This document shows positions 34,158-42,182 of a stretch of DNA of 64,000 bases, one piece after another. A model generated the notes under the pieces. That model made no database searches. It saw only the letters and a list, made by a program, of their open reading frames with translations, and had not been told where the DNA came from. The DNA lies in the NCBI RefSeq assembly GCF_050107715.1, contig NZ_JBNILN010000003.1, positions 62,001 to 126,000 on the forward strand, given 5' to 3'. The stretch's first letter is position 1; the number at the start of each line of letters is the position of its first letter. Position numbers and translations under genes: made by a program. The DNA is from Metabacillus_B sp050107715 (GTDB lineage: Bacteria > Bacillota > Bacilli > Bacillales > Bacillaceae).

Positions 34158-35369
34158 ATGGGGGAACACGCATATCGAATGGGGGGCATAAAACCAGGGC
34201 TAAAGAAAAATAAAGAAATCCACAAGCTTTTGAGCAGCAATTTTATTTCATTCTTCGGAGATCAAATCTATTTGATTGCTGTGCCGCTTATGGTGCTCTC
34301 TCTTTCGGGATCGGCTATCATGATGGGACTTGCCGCTGCCGCTGAACGGCTGCCCGTTCTCCTGCAGCCGGCTGCAGGGGTTTTAGCTGATCGGATGGAT
34401 AGAAGAAAGCTGCTGCTGATCTGCGACTTTGGAAGATTTGTGCTGACCGGATTGTTGGGGATTCTTTTTCTTGCGGAAGCTTTGCCGCTTTGGGTGCTGT
34501 TCTGCGGTGCTTTTTCAATAGGCGTCTTCAGCCAGGTATATCAGACTGCACAATTTGCATACGTTCCAAATCTTGTAAATAAAGAGGATCTTGCTGCTGT
34601 CAACTCTATTAATTCGGCCATCCTGAATACGTCTGTTCTGATGGCGCCAGCGGCAGGGGGACTGGTCATCTCCCTGTACAGTCCGGGCGCCGGGCTGATT
34701 ATAAACAGTCTCAGCTTTTTAGCCGCTTTTGCCGCCGTTGCCGGCATTTCTGTTCCAGCAGCGGGAGTGGCTAAAAGAAGCCAATCCTTCTGGAAGGATG
34801 CCAATGAAGGGTTTCATTTTGTCCTAAAAACAAAACCGCTTTTTTACACCAATCTGGCCTTGCTGCTTTCCGTCTTTGGAACGACCCTGTTTTTAACGAT
34901 CCTGATCTTTCATCTGAAAGATACGATCAGACTTTCTGTGTTTGAAATTGGAATTTTGCTTTCATTTAGCGGGGCTGGGGCAATCGGGGGGTCTCTAATG
35001 GCTGGTTACTTTAATAAAAGGGCATCCTACCGGAAACTGCTGTTCTTCTCCTCTTTTACCGGAGGTATATCAATCGTATTATTCGGCTTTACGGGAACGT
35101 TCTGGCTCCTTGTCCTGTTAAATAGTGCGGGTACGGCTGCTGCATCCATCATGAACCCATGCATTGCCACGCTCCGCCAAAACGTGACGCCTGATCATCT
35201 AATGGGGAGAGTGCAGGCAACGAGCCGGCTGATGACGTGGTCACTCATGCCTGGAGCTGCTTTTCTGGCTGGCCTGATTGCAGAAGGCTTAGGGACCTCT
35301 GCTGTTATTATTATAGGCGGAATGTTTTCAGCCGCTGCTTCGGCTGTTTACGTTAAAGCCGGGGCATAA
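34158..35369 (+). CDS. MFS transporter, drug-efflux type
   Basis: A 403-residue major facilitator protein with about 12 membrane segments. The cytoplasmic loop motif between segments 2 and 3 is ADRMDRRKLLL, and the first segment begins FISFFGDQIYLIAVPLMVLSLSGS, typical of the macrolide-efflux and enterobactin-exporter-like MFS group. Encoded directly behind an ArsR-type regulator, with which it forms an operon. Substrate not predictable from sequence. Confidence 0.85.
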   Translation: MGEHAYRMGGIKPGLKKNKEIHKLLSSNFISFFGDQIYLIAVPLMVLSLSGSAIMMGLAAAAERLPVLLQPAAGVLADRMDRRKLLLICDFGRFVLTGLLGILFLAEALPLWVLFCGAFSIGVFSQVYQTAQFAYVPNLVNKEDLAAVNSINSAILNTSVLMAPAAGGLVISLYSPGAGLIINSLSFLAAFAAVAGISVPAAGVAKRSQSFWKDANEGFHFVLKTKPLFYTNLALLLSVFGTTLFLTILIFHLKDTIRLSVFEIGILLSFSGAGAIGGSLMAGYFNKRASYRKLLFFSSFTGGISIVLFGFTGTFWLLVLLNSAGTAAASIMNPCIATLRQNVTPDHLMGRVQATSRLMTWSLMPGAAFLAGLIAEGLGTSAVIIIGGMFSAAASAVYVKAGA

Positions 35370-35432
35370 TCGTTCACAAAACTTCTATTATAAGATAAAA
35401 TCAATCTAATCCAATAAGCAAGGTGGGAAATT

Positions 35433-35846
35433 ATGAAAACCATACCTAAACCTCTCGTACTGACCAACCAATGGTTTATTGTTCTCTCCGTGCTGGCTGC
35501 ATGGCTGACAGGACTGGGCTGGATTCTTCTGCTTCCTTTAGCCGCCGGACTTTCCGGTCTGCTGTTTAAGGTCAACCCTGTCATGAAAATAGCCAGAACG
35601 TTTCTGAAAAAACCGGCTTCCGCCTATATTCCGGAAGACTTCGATCAGCAGCAGTTCAATCAAAAGATCGCCGTCATCTGCTTGGGCGGCGGTTTGATCG
35701 GATACACCATGGGCTGGACGATTCTTTTTTATGTCTTTACCGCCATGGTCTTCCTCGCAGCTTTTGTTGCCATACTGGGCTTCTGCATCGGATGCTTTAT
35801 CCGGTTCCAATGGCAGCAGTACCGGTACCGGAAGCAGGCTGATTAA
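35433..35846 (+). CDS. DUF4395 family membrane protein
   Basis: A 137-residue membrane protein with four hydrophobic segments and a basic C-terminus. The N-terminus (PLVLTNQWFIVLSVLAAWLTG) and KVNPVMKIARTFLKK fit the DUF4395 family found in Bacillus, of unknown function. RBS AAGGTGGG precedes the ATG. It stands alone, 63 bases after the MFS gene. Confidence 0.75.
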   Translation: MKTIPKPLVLTNQWFIVLSVLAAWLTGLGWILLLPLAAGLSGLLFKVNPVMKIARTFLKKPASAYIPEDFDQQQFNQKIAVICLGGGLIGYTMGWTILFYVFTAMVFLAAFVAILGFCIGCFIRFQWQQYRYRKQAD

Positions 35847-35996
35847 GAAAGTGTAAAGAGATGGCAGAGCCTTGGCCTTACCGCCATTAATCCTGATTAT
35901 AGACAGTCAAACAGAGCGGGACAGAGACTTATGGACAACGAATGGATAGATGGAGCTCTCGGTCTTTATCAGAATCAGAGGGCCCCGCTATAACGG

Positions 35997-36352
35997 AAAG
36001 AGGCTGAGACAAAAGGTTCCCGGTTAATTAAAAAACCGAACTATTATTTGAAACTCTGATATAGAGCTTCGTAATCGTTCGGTTTTGTTAGTTTTCATGT
36101 TTTTTTCAAAGGCTTTGTTCATGTATGATGTTGATTTATTACCACCTGTTGTTTGGAGTGGAAGGCATGAGACTCCTGCGGGACCAGCAGGAAAGGTGAG
36201 ACCCCGCAGGCGCAAAGCGGCGAGGAGGCTCACCGCCCGCCCATGGATAAGCGAATGCCTGCTAACTGCAATCAACAGCCGAGTTAAAGAGCTTTTTCAA
36301 AAGAAATATTCGGCTTTAATGACATCAATTTTAGATATGTCCCAGCCTCTTT
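35997..36352. repeat. Composite element bounded by 15-bp inverted repeats
   Basis: AAAGAGGCTGAGACA (35997-36011) and TGTCCCAGCCTCTTT (36338-36352) are inverted repeats with one mismatch, enclosing 356 bases with no convincing ORF. Inside are a second inverted pair AAAACCGAAC/GTTCGGTTTT (36032-36086) and a complete copy of the dispersed intergenic repeat. The layout resembles a non-autonomous mobile or palindromic element; no flanking target duplication is obvious. The remaining gap on either side (35847-35996 and 36353-36477) shows nothing. Confidence 0.6.
36111..36287 (+). repeat. Dispersed intergenic repeat, copy 2 of 3
   Basis: Same element as near 14.4 and 47.5 kb, in the opposite orientation: GGCTTTGTTC...TGTTGATTT, then CCTGTTGTTTGGAGTGGAAGG, GCATGAGACTCCTG, and finally AATCAACAGCCGAGTTAAA. 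It is nested in the 356-base inverted-repeat element. Confidence 0.8.
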
Positions 36353-36477
36353 GAAAGGCAGTCCTTTTCTTGGGGGAGTTGGAGGTATTCAGTGGTATGC
36401 GGGGAGGCTGGGAAACGGGGAAAAGAGCCTTTACAAAAATAAAGGGGCTGTCTAAAAGTCCTGCTCTGCAGAGATTC

Positions 36478-37320
36478 TTACCTGAAAAGGATCCGAAAGA
36501 CCATTTTTTCCCATAGAGTCCATGGCAGAATTCTTTTTAGCAGGATGGTCAGCCTTACCCCTTTGCCTATAGGATACCTGAGCTTTTTAACACGTTCTTT
36601 CTCACATAGCTTTACAATTAAATCAGCAACTTCCTGAGGGTGGCCGTGATGTTTGCTTCCGCGCTCGAGCTGTTTCTCAATCTTCCTCATATAAGAAGAG
36701 TAAGGGGAGGTTCCTTCCATTAAACCAGCTGATACCTTTTTTCCTGCAGTCCATATGTTTGTAGAGTAGGATCCCGGCTCTACGAGCACGACATCAATCC
36801 CAAATGGCTGCAGCTCAAGGCGCAGACTCTCGCTGAATCCTTCCAGCGCATGTTTGGACGAAACATAAGGAGACACTCCCGGGAACCCGGCCAGGCCGCT
36901 GATGCTGCTCAAATTAATGATCGTTCCGCTTTTTGCAGACCGCATAAATGGCAGAACAGCCTGGGTCACGGCAATCGCTCCAAAAAAGTTCGTCTCAAAC
37001 TGTTCGCGGTATTCCTGAATGGTTACTTCCTCGCCGAATCCTCCGTGAGCATAACCGGCGTTATTTATGAGAACGTCAATCTTTTCTATTTCCTTCAGAA
37101 AGCCTTGAATCCCGGCAATGGAATCAGATGAGGTGACGTCCAGGTTTAGAACTTTGATTTGCTCAGCAAAACCGCCTTTTGTGGCAAGCCTGATCAGATC
37201 ATCGGATTTTTCCAGGCTGCGCATGGAAGCCAGCACCCGATGCCCCTTTTTCCCAAGTTCAAGGGCAGCGAGCATGCCGAAGCCGGACGAAGCTCCTGTA
37301 ATTAGAATATGTTTAGCCAT
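36478..37320 (-). CDS. Short-chain dehydrogenase/reductase
   Basis: A 280-residue classical SDR: cofactor motif TGASSGFGM, LINNAGYAHGG near residue 88, and catalytic Ser with YVSSKHALEG near residues 140-158. The acidic-to-basic change in LASMRSLEKS after strand 2 suggests NADPH. The C-terminal 50 residues are longer and basic, with a hydrophobic end that may contact the membrane. Not part of an evident operon. Substrate unknown; retinol or steroid dehydrogenase labels given to relatives are not informative. Confidence 0.88.
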   Translation of the reverse strand: MAKHILITGASSGFGMLAALELGKKGHRVLASMRSLEKSDDLIRLATKGGFAEQIKVLNLDVTSSDSIAGIQGFLKEIEKIDVLINNAGYAHGGFGEEVTIQEYREQFETNFFGAIAVTQAVLPFMRSAKSGTIINLSSISGLAGFPGVSPYVSSKHALEGFSESLRLELQPFGIDVVLVEPGSYSTNIWTAGKKVSAGLMEGTSPYSSYMRKIEKQLERGSKHHGHPQEVADLIVKLCEKERVKKLRYPIGKGVRLTILLKRILPWTLWEKMVFRILFR

Positions 37321-37367
37321 AGTGCCTCCAATTTAATAGGTAGTAAGAATAGAATAACAGGGAACAG

Positions 37368-37398
37368 AAAAAAGAACAGCGGCAGCCGCTGTTCTTTT
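37368..37398 (-). terminator. Terminator of the secreted peptidoglycan-binding protein gene
   Basis: AAAGAACAGCGGC and GCCGCTGTTCTTT form a perfect stem; minus-strand tail T6. Confidence 0.9.
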
Positions 37399-37409
37399 GC
37401 AAACTTTTA

Positions 37410-37967
37410 TTAACTGTTAAGGACTTTTTCCATAACCTTTCTCGTTTCAGGACCGTAAATGCCGTCATTTGCAAGTTCTGGAAACCGCTGCTGAAACTTA
37501 AGGATGGCTGCTTTTGTTTTAGGACCATAGATTCCGTCCTCAGCGAGACCGGAACTCAGATCATTCAATCCTTGCTGAACTTTTAAAACGTCACTTCCCC
37601 GGTCGCCTATTTTAAGGATAGTATTAGGGAGGCCAAAAGAATTTATTTCAATAGACAGGGCTTCATGTGTTTTTGGTCCGTAAATGCCGTCGGCTTTTAA
37701 GCCTTTCGCTTTTTGATAATGATACACCCAGCTTGTGGTCTTAGGCCCGAAGATTCCGTCAACTGAGAGATTTGCCTCTGCCGCCTTATTCAATGAACGC
37801 TGAATAATTTCTACATTTTCCCCGCGGGAGCCCTCTTGTACAATTCCGGAATCAGGAAGTGTGAAAATATAAGGAACATGATTGTGTGCGCTTGCTCCTT
37901 GAGGGACTGTGATCACCAATGCAGAAGCAGTCAGAATACTTGCTGAAATTTTTTTCCATGTTTTCAT
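37410..37967 (-). CDS. Secreted protein with two peptidoglycan-binding domains
   Basis: A 185-residue protein. Residues 1-27 form a Sec signal peptide (MKTWKK, hydrophobic core, GASA cleavage site). Two PG_binding_1 repeats follow, at about 45-105 and 120-183, each with the DGIFGPKT or DGIYGPKT turn (the second repeat carries it twice). There is no catalytic domain, so it probably coats or modulates the wall or spore cortex. ATG with AAAGGGGAG ahead. Monocistronic. Confidence 0.88.
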   Translation of the reverse strand: MKTWKKISASILTASALVITVPQGASAHNHVPYIFTLPDSGIVQEGSRGENVEIIQRSLNKAAEANLSVDGIFGPKTTSWVYHYQKAKGLKADGIYGPKTHEALSIEINSFGLPNTILKIGDRGSDVLKVQQGLNDLSSGLAEDGIYGPKTKAAILKFQQRFPELANDGIYGPETRKVMEKVLNS

Positions 37968-38154
37968 GTTTTTCTCCCCTTTATTCGCTGTATACCCGTG
38001 AAACGGAAGAGGTGAGAAAATTGTTTCATTATTTTAACGAATTTTCCTGTGATTTCCGATGAAAGAGCAGAAAACAGCTTTGCTGGATTGTTAAACGGGT
38101 AAGGGAAATAATGTGAATCCATTTAAAGAGGCTTAAAGAAAGGGGAGAATAGCC

Positions 38155-38422
38155 ATTAAAGAAAAAGAAGAAAACCTGACACTCTATTGGAATCTTGCGT
38201 TGGGGACGGCTGGAATGATTTTGCTCGGATTGGGGCTGCTTCGTTATTACACGGCAGCAGAGGCCCAGGCTGCTCATTATTTGTGGTTATTCGGCTTTAT
38301 CTTAACTAATGGGTACATATTTTCAAAAGAGAATGGGAGTATCCAGAAAAATTCTTAGGATTCAGACGGCAGTGTTCGTTATCAGCATTGGTGCGGGAGG
38401 CTATTTTATAAATTTTGGCTGA
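38155..38422 (+). pseudogene. Decayed small membrane-protein gene (non-ATG start, frameshift)
   Basis: Downstream of a good ribosome binding site (AAAGGGGAG) an open frame starts at ATT (38155), where the context GCC-ATT-AAAGAAAAAG looks like a normal start with ATG changed to ATT. It encodes IKEKEENLTLYWNLALG and two hydrophobic segments, stopping at TAG 38356. Dropping one A from the A5 run near 38349 joins it to a third hydrophobic segment (ILRIQTAVFVISIGAGG) ending at 38422. The sum is an 88-residue, three-segment protein. Either the gene is dying or both changes are sequence errors. The rest of the gap 37968-38687 shows only a terminator. Confidence 0.55.
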
Positions 38423-38648
38423 AACTGAATAGGGAGAAGCGAGCGTTTGGCAAAACTCTTGATCAGCTATCAGCTGGCAAACAAATGTCTATGCCCGCAG
38501 GGATGAGCCGGTTCGCTGCAAAATCACTCATCCCGATTCGCTCGCAGCTATGGCCGGCCGGTACGGTAACACCTCGTATTATCCGCTTGCAAATTCACGA
38601 AGGCCCGCTTCCAGCTATCGATTTACATAACGGTATTAGGGAAAAGAG

Positions 38649-38678
38649 AAGAGCAACTAAAATGAGATGCTCTTTTTT
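38649..38678. terminator. Bidirectional terminator before the first YqkD-like gene
   Basis: AAGAGCA pairs with TGCTCTT around 12 bases, with T4-T6 on the plus strand and a T-rich tail on the minus strand. Confidence 0.7.
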
Positions 38679-38687
38679 GAATGAATA

Positions 38688-39629
38688 TTATTGGAGAGTG
38701 TTATTTGCTGCTCCTGCTCTTTCGGTCGTTTGGATCTCTCCCAAAAACTCATCAACAATCCGTTCATACTCCTCCCGGTTCTCTGTATAGGACATGGCAT
38801 GGTCTCCCTTTTCGGCAAAATAAAGCTTCTTCAGCCCGTTTTTCTTTTCATAAAGAAGCTTGGAAGAATCCGAGGGAATGTAGGCGTCGTCCCTGCTGTG
38901 TATAAATAAAACCGGATGGCCGATTTGATCGATGACATGGATGGGAGATACATCTTTTAAGGAATAGCCGTCCCGCCATTTTAAAAAAGGTCTTGCGATG
39001 GGCATGACGAGGAAGCCTGGTATCCTGAATTCTTCTTTAAGCCTGAAAAGCAGCTGTTTTTCGAGGCTGTCAAACGGACAGTCTGCAATATAAAAGTCGG
39101 CTCCGTCTTCCAGCATGCCGGCGTAAAGCAGCATTGTGACGGACCCCATGGATTCGCCATGAATGCCAAGCGTAATGTGCTGACCGTAGTTCTCTTTCAG
39201 CCAATGGACAACAGACCGCAGATCGTATTTTTCATAGTGTCCATAGCTTGTTGTTTTTCCGCCTGATTCTCCATGCCTGCGGTGGTCGTAGATTAATACG
39301 TTATAGCCGCGCTTTAAGAAAAGATTCATATATTTTACTGAGTTGTAGCGGTTTACCGTAACTCCATGGCAAATGATGACGAATTGATCCGATTGATAAG
39401 GAGCGACGAGGTATCCTTTTATATCATAGCCGAAATCCGACGGAATGCTGACTTCTGCCTTTTTAAGTTCATCGAAATCCTTTTGAACGTAATGGCCATC
39501 CAGCGTTTCGCGCTCAAGAATTTCTTCATCTGACCGCTTTTTTATGTACATCATCATATTGGTGAAAAAGAAGCCGACAATGAATATGTAGGAGAGGGCA
39601 ATGCCGAGACCAATCCAGACTTTTTTCAA
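38688..39629 (-). CDS. yqkD: YqkD-like membrane-anchored alpha/beta-hydrolase, copy 1
   Basis: A 313-residue protein with one N-terminal membrane anchor (about residues 3-25) and an alpha/beta-hydrolase domain outside or at the membrane face. Oxyanion segment ICHGVT, nucleophile GIHGESMGS near residue 160, acid HSRDDAYIP near residue 250 and histidine KGDHAMSY near residue 280. The frame is open further upstream, but a TTG at 39629 (LKKVWIGLG) has AGGGAGGAA eight bases ahead and aligns with the starts of the two paralogues. B. subtilis has a single yqkD at this place; the other two copies follow upstream on the same strand. Substrate unknown. Confidence 0.88.
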   Translation of the reverse strand: MKKVWIGLGIALSYIFIVGFFFTNMMMYIKKRSDEEILERETLDGHYVQKDFDELKKAEVSIPSDFGYDIKGYLVAPYQSDQFVIICHGVTVNRYNSVKYMNLFLKRGYNVLIYDHRRHGESGGKTTSYGHYEKYDLRSVVHWLKENYGQHITLGIHGESMGSVTMLLYAGMLEDGADFYIADCPFDSLEKQLLFRLKEEFRIPGFLVMPIARPFLKWRDGYSLKDVSPIHVIDQIGHPVLFIHSRDDAYIPSDSSKLLYEKKNGLKKLYFAEKGDHAMSYTENREEYERIVDEFLGEIQTTERAGAANNTLQ

Positions 39630-39776
39630 CTGCGATTCCTCCCTATGGTTTTGCTTTAATTGTAGCGTTGAGACCGGTGAAAGAAAAGGAAAAACCAGGT
39701 AGAATGGGAAATGAAAAGTCAAGCTTACCTGCTGCATATTATTAGATTTGCTATAGCAGGACAGACAAAAGGAGGT

Positions 39777-40709
39777 TTATAGCCTCCTCCCTGCGTCTGA
39801 TTTGTGCTGTCCGATTTCTTCGAGAAACTCATCTATTGCTTTTTCATAATCGTGCTGATTTTTTGTATAGGTGTCTTCATGCCCGCCTGCTTCCGGCATA
39901 AATAGTTTTTTATACCCTTTTTTCTTTTCATACAGGTTCCTGGAAAAGGAGGACGGGATAGTCTCATCATTCTTACTGTGGATAAAGAGGATGGGCTTGT
40001 CAATTTTGTCTATCACATTAATGGGCGAAACTTCTTTCATGGAATAGCCATCACGCATTTTAAGAAAGACCCGCCCTATCGGCATAATCATGAATTCAGG
40101 AATTTGAATTTCTTTTTGCATCCGGTACAGAAGAAGTTTTTCTAAATCCTCGAAGGGGCAGTCAGCGATATAAAAGTCGGCTCCGTCTTCAAGCATTCCG
40201 GCGTACAGAAGCATGGCAGCCGACCCAAGGGACTCACCGTGAATGCCCAGGGTCATCTCCTCTCCATACCGGTTTTTAAGCCATTGGATGACTGAGCGGA
40301 GATCGTATTTTTCATAGTGTCCGAAGCTCGTTGTATTCCCGCCGGATTCACCGTGTCTGCGGGCATCATAAATAAAAACATTGTAGCCCCGCTTTAAAAA
40401 GATGTTCATAAACTTGACAGAATTGTAGCGGCTCATGGAAATGCCGTGGCAGATGATCATGACTTTTTTGGTGTCATGAGGAGCGGCTAGGTGGCCTTTG
40501 ATTTCGTATCCAAATTCTGACATTACGGTTACATCCAGCTTTTCCAGCCGGTCAAATTCATCTTTATCGAAATGGCCGATCTGCGATTCTTGTTCCATAA
40601 TCTCTTCATCTGAGCGCCTTTTCGGATACATCAGCCCCTGCGTGAGGGAGAAACCGACCAGAGCCGTATAGGCCAGCGCAATTCCGGGAATCATCCACAG
40701 CTTTTTCAC
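39777..40709 (-). CDS. YqkD-like membrane-anchored alpha/beta-hydrolase, copy 2
   Basis: A 310-residue paralogue of the flanking hydrolases with the same layout: N-terminal anchor, ICHGIS, nucleophile GIHGESLGS, acid HSKNDETIP, histidine AGGHEDTYT. GTG start with AAGGAGGTG ahead. The intergenic stretch to the next copy is about 147 bases without a clear terminator. The shared block FYIADCPFEDLEKLLL and RDGYSMKEVSPI shows tandem duplication. The third residue of the catalytic set differs in surroundings (HEDTYT instead of HAMSYT), so specificity may differ. Confidence 0.88.
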   Translation of the reverse strand: MKKLWMIPGIALAYTALVGFSLTQGLMYPKRRSDEEIMEQESQIGHFDKDEFDRLEKLDVTVMSEFGYEIKGHLAAPHDTKKVMIICHGISMSRYNSVKFMNIFLKRGYNVFIYDARRHGESGGNTTSFGHYEKYDLRSVIQWLKNRYGEEMTLGIHGESLGSAAMLLYAGMLEDGADFYIADCPFEDLEKLLLYRMQKEIQIPEFMIMPIGRVFLKMRDGYSMKEVSPINVIDKIDKPILFIHSKNDETIPSSFSRNLYEKKKGYKKLFMPEAGGHEDTYTKNQHDYEKAIDEFLEEIGQHKSDAGRRL

Positions 40710-40906
40710 TCCAGCACCTCCTTTTATTCTTCCTTCTATCTATACCTTAAAAGAGAACGGGCAAAACGTTCTTTCTTTTCCCGCTAACCATCCACCGGCA
40801 GATCAACATAGGCTGAGAAATGCAGAAAAAAATGGTTTGATTCTTGAGATTCCCTTTTCAGTAAAAATAAGGTAATGTTATGGGGAGAAAAACAAAGGAG
40901 AAGCTT

Positions 40907-41092
40907 ATGGCGAAATTTGAACGGTTTATAGATGCGATGATGATGGCAATTCTTGCTTTCAAAGGAATCTATTTTTGGGGGATTCCAGCATGGGTCTTTG
41001 CTGTTTTTTTTTGCTGGCTGTTCTGCTGTGTGTATACTATCATTTCAAGTTTTAGAGGGGAGAAAAGCAGGGAGTTATTAAATACTAGCTGA
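40907..41092 (+). CDS. Small membrane protein
   Basis: A 61-residue protein with two adjacent hydrophobic stretches (AMMMAILAFKGIYFWG and AWVFAVFFCWLFCCVYTII) and a basic end. ACAAAGGAG lies six bases ahead of the ATG, so an upstream in-frame ATG is ignored. It is on the opposite strand, between hydrolase copies 2 and 3, and shares a terminator with copy 3. I do not recognise it. Confidence 0.65.
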   Translation: MAKFERFIDAMMMAILAFKGIYFWGIPAWVFAVFFCWLFCCVYTIISSFRGEKSRELLNTS

Positions 41093-41131
41093 CAAAAGGA
41101 AGTGTCCCTCCTTTTTGTCAGCTAGTTTCAT
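41085..41131. terminator. Bidirectional terminator between the small membrane gene and hydrolase copy 3
   Basis: CTAGCTGACAAAAGGA pairs with TCCTTTTTGTCAGCTAG (one bulge), a long stem used on both strands. Confidence 0.85.
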
Positions 41132-42050
41132 TTCGTGTCCCGACAAGGAATTCCGCTACGGTTTTTTCATATTGAGCGGGATTTTCCGTATAGGACATGG
41201 CGTGGCCTGTTTGCTCTTGTATAAAAAGCTGCTTTGGCCCTTTTTTCTTTTTAAACAAGTGCTGAGAGGAAGTAAAAGGAATCGTCTGATCATCTCTGCC
41301 ATGGATGAAAAGGATGGGTTTCCGGATACGGTCAATCACCCGGATTGGAGAGACCTCGTTCATGCTGTAGCCATCGCGAAGCTTCAGGAAGAGCCGGCCA
41401 ATGGGTATGAAAAGCCAGCCTGGTATTCTGATCTCAGCCTGTATGCGATGCAGCAGCAGCTTTTCCATATCTTCAAACGGACAGTCTGCGATATAGAAGT
41501 CGGCCCCATCCTCGAGGATGCCTGCATATAGCAGCATAGCAGCTGCTCCCATTGATTCCCCGTGAATCCCGAGCGTAGCATCATGCCCGTACTTTTCTTT
41601 CAGCCAGTGAACGGCTGAGTGCAAATCATATTTTTCATAATAGCCGAAGCTCGTCGTCTTGCCGCCGGAATTCCCGTGTCTTCTATGATCATACAGGAGT
41701 ACATTATAGCCCAGTTTAAGAAACAGATTCATGTATTTCACGGAATTATAACGGTTCATCGTAACTCCGTGGCATATGATAACAAACTTCTTCTCTTTAT
41801 GCGGGGCTGCAATAAGCCCTTTAATACTATAGCCGAAAGATGATGGGATAACAATCTCCTCTTTTTCAAGACAGTCAAAGTCCTTTTGGTTAAAATGTCC
41901 GTTCCGTGTTTCAAGCTCGATAACCTCTTTTTCTTTCTTTGGCTTCGAATACATGATCAGCTGAGTGAAAAGAAAGCCTGCTGAAAAAAAATAAGAGAGA
42001 GCAGCACCGAAACCGATTGAAATTTTCTTTAAAATGTCCGTTCCCCCCAT
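41118..42050 (-). CDS. YqkD-like membrane-anchored alpha/beta-hydrolase, copy 3
   Basis: Third paralogue, 310 residues from the ATG at 42050. Anchor near residues 8-30, ICHGVT, nucleophile GIHGESMGA, acid HGRDDQTIP, histidine TGHAMSYT. The start is uncertain: the ATG lacks a good ribosome binding site, while GGGGGG inside the first codons sits seven bases ahead of an ATT codon at 42035, which is followed by LKKIS, the place where the paralogues start. Either the ATG is weakly used or ATT is the start. Function as for the other copies is unknown. Confidence 0.85.
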   Translation of the reverse strand: MGGTDILKKISIGFGAALSYFFSAGFLFTQLIMYSKPKKEKEVIELETRNGHFNQKDFDCLEKEEIVIPSSFGYSIKGLIAAPHKEKKFVIICHGVTMNRYNSVKYMNLFLKLGYNVLLYDHRRHGNSGGKTTSFGYYEKYDLHSAVHWLKEKYGHDATLGIHGESMGAAAMLLYAGILEDGADFYIADCPFEDMEKLLLHRIQAEIRIPGWLFIPIGRLFLKLRDGYSMNEVSPIRVIDRIRKPILFIHGRDDQTIPFTSSQHLFKKKKGPKQLFIQEQTGHAMSYTENPAQYEKTVAEFLVGTRNETS

Positions 42051-42182
42051 TCAAGACTTTGCTCAATTCTACCGCTTACATATGAGGAACGGAAATAAAA
42101 GGCTCTTCGGAATGTGCTGAGCAGCAGCGTCTGAACCGGGAGGCAAGCAAGGGGACGGCCTCCGATGGGACAGTACTCTTTT

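Noticed and set aside
36085..36354. Plus-strand ORF of 89 codons
   Set aside because: It lies entirely inside the inverted-repeat element and dispersed repeat, so the open frame reflects the repeat sequence.
38485..38790. Plus-strand ORF of 101 codons beginning MSMPAGMSRFAAK
   Set aside because: No ribosome binding site, runs through a terminator and into the antisense of the hydrolase gene.
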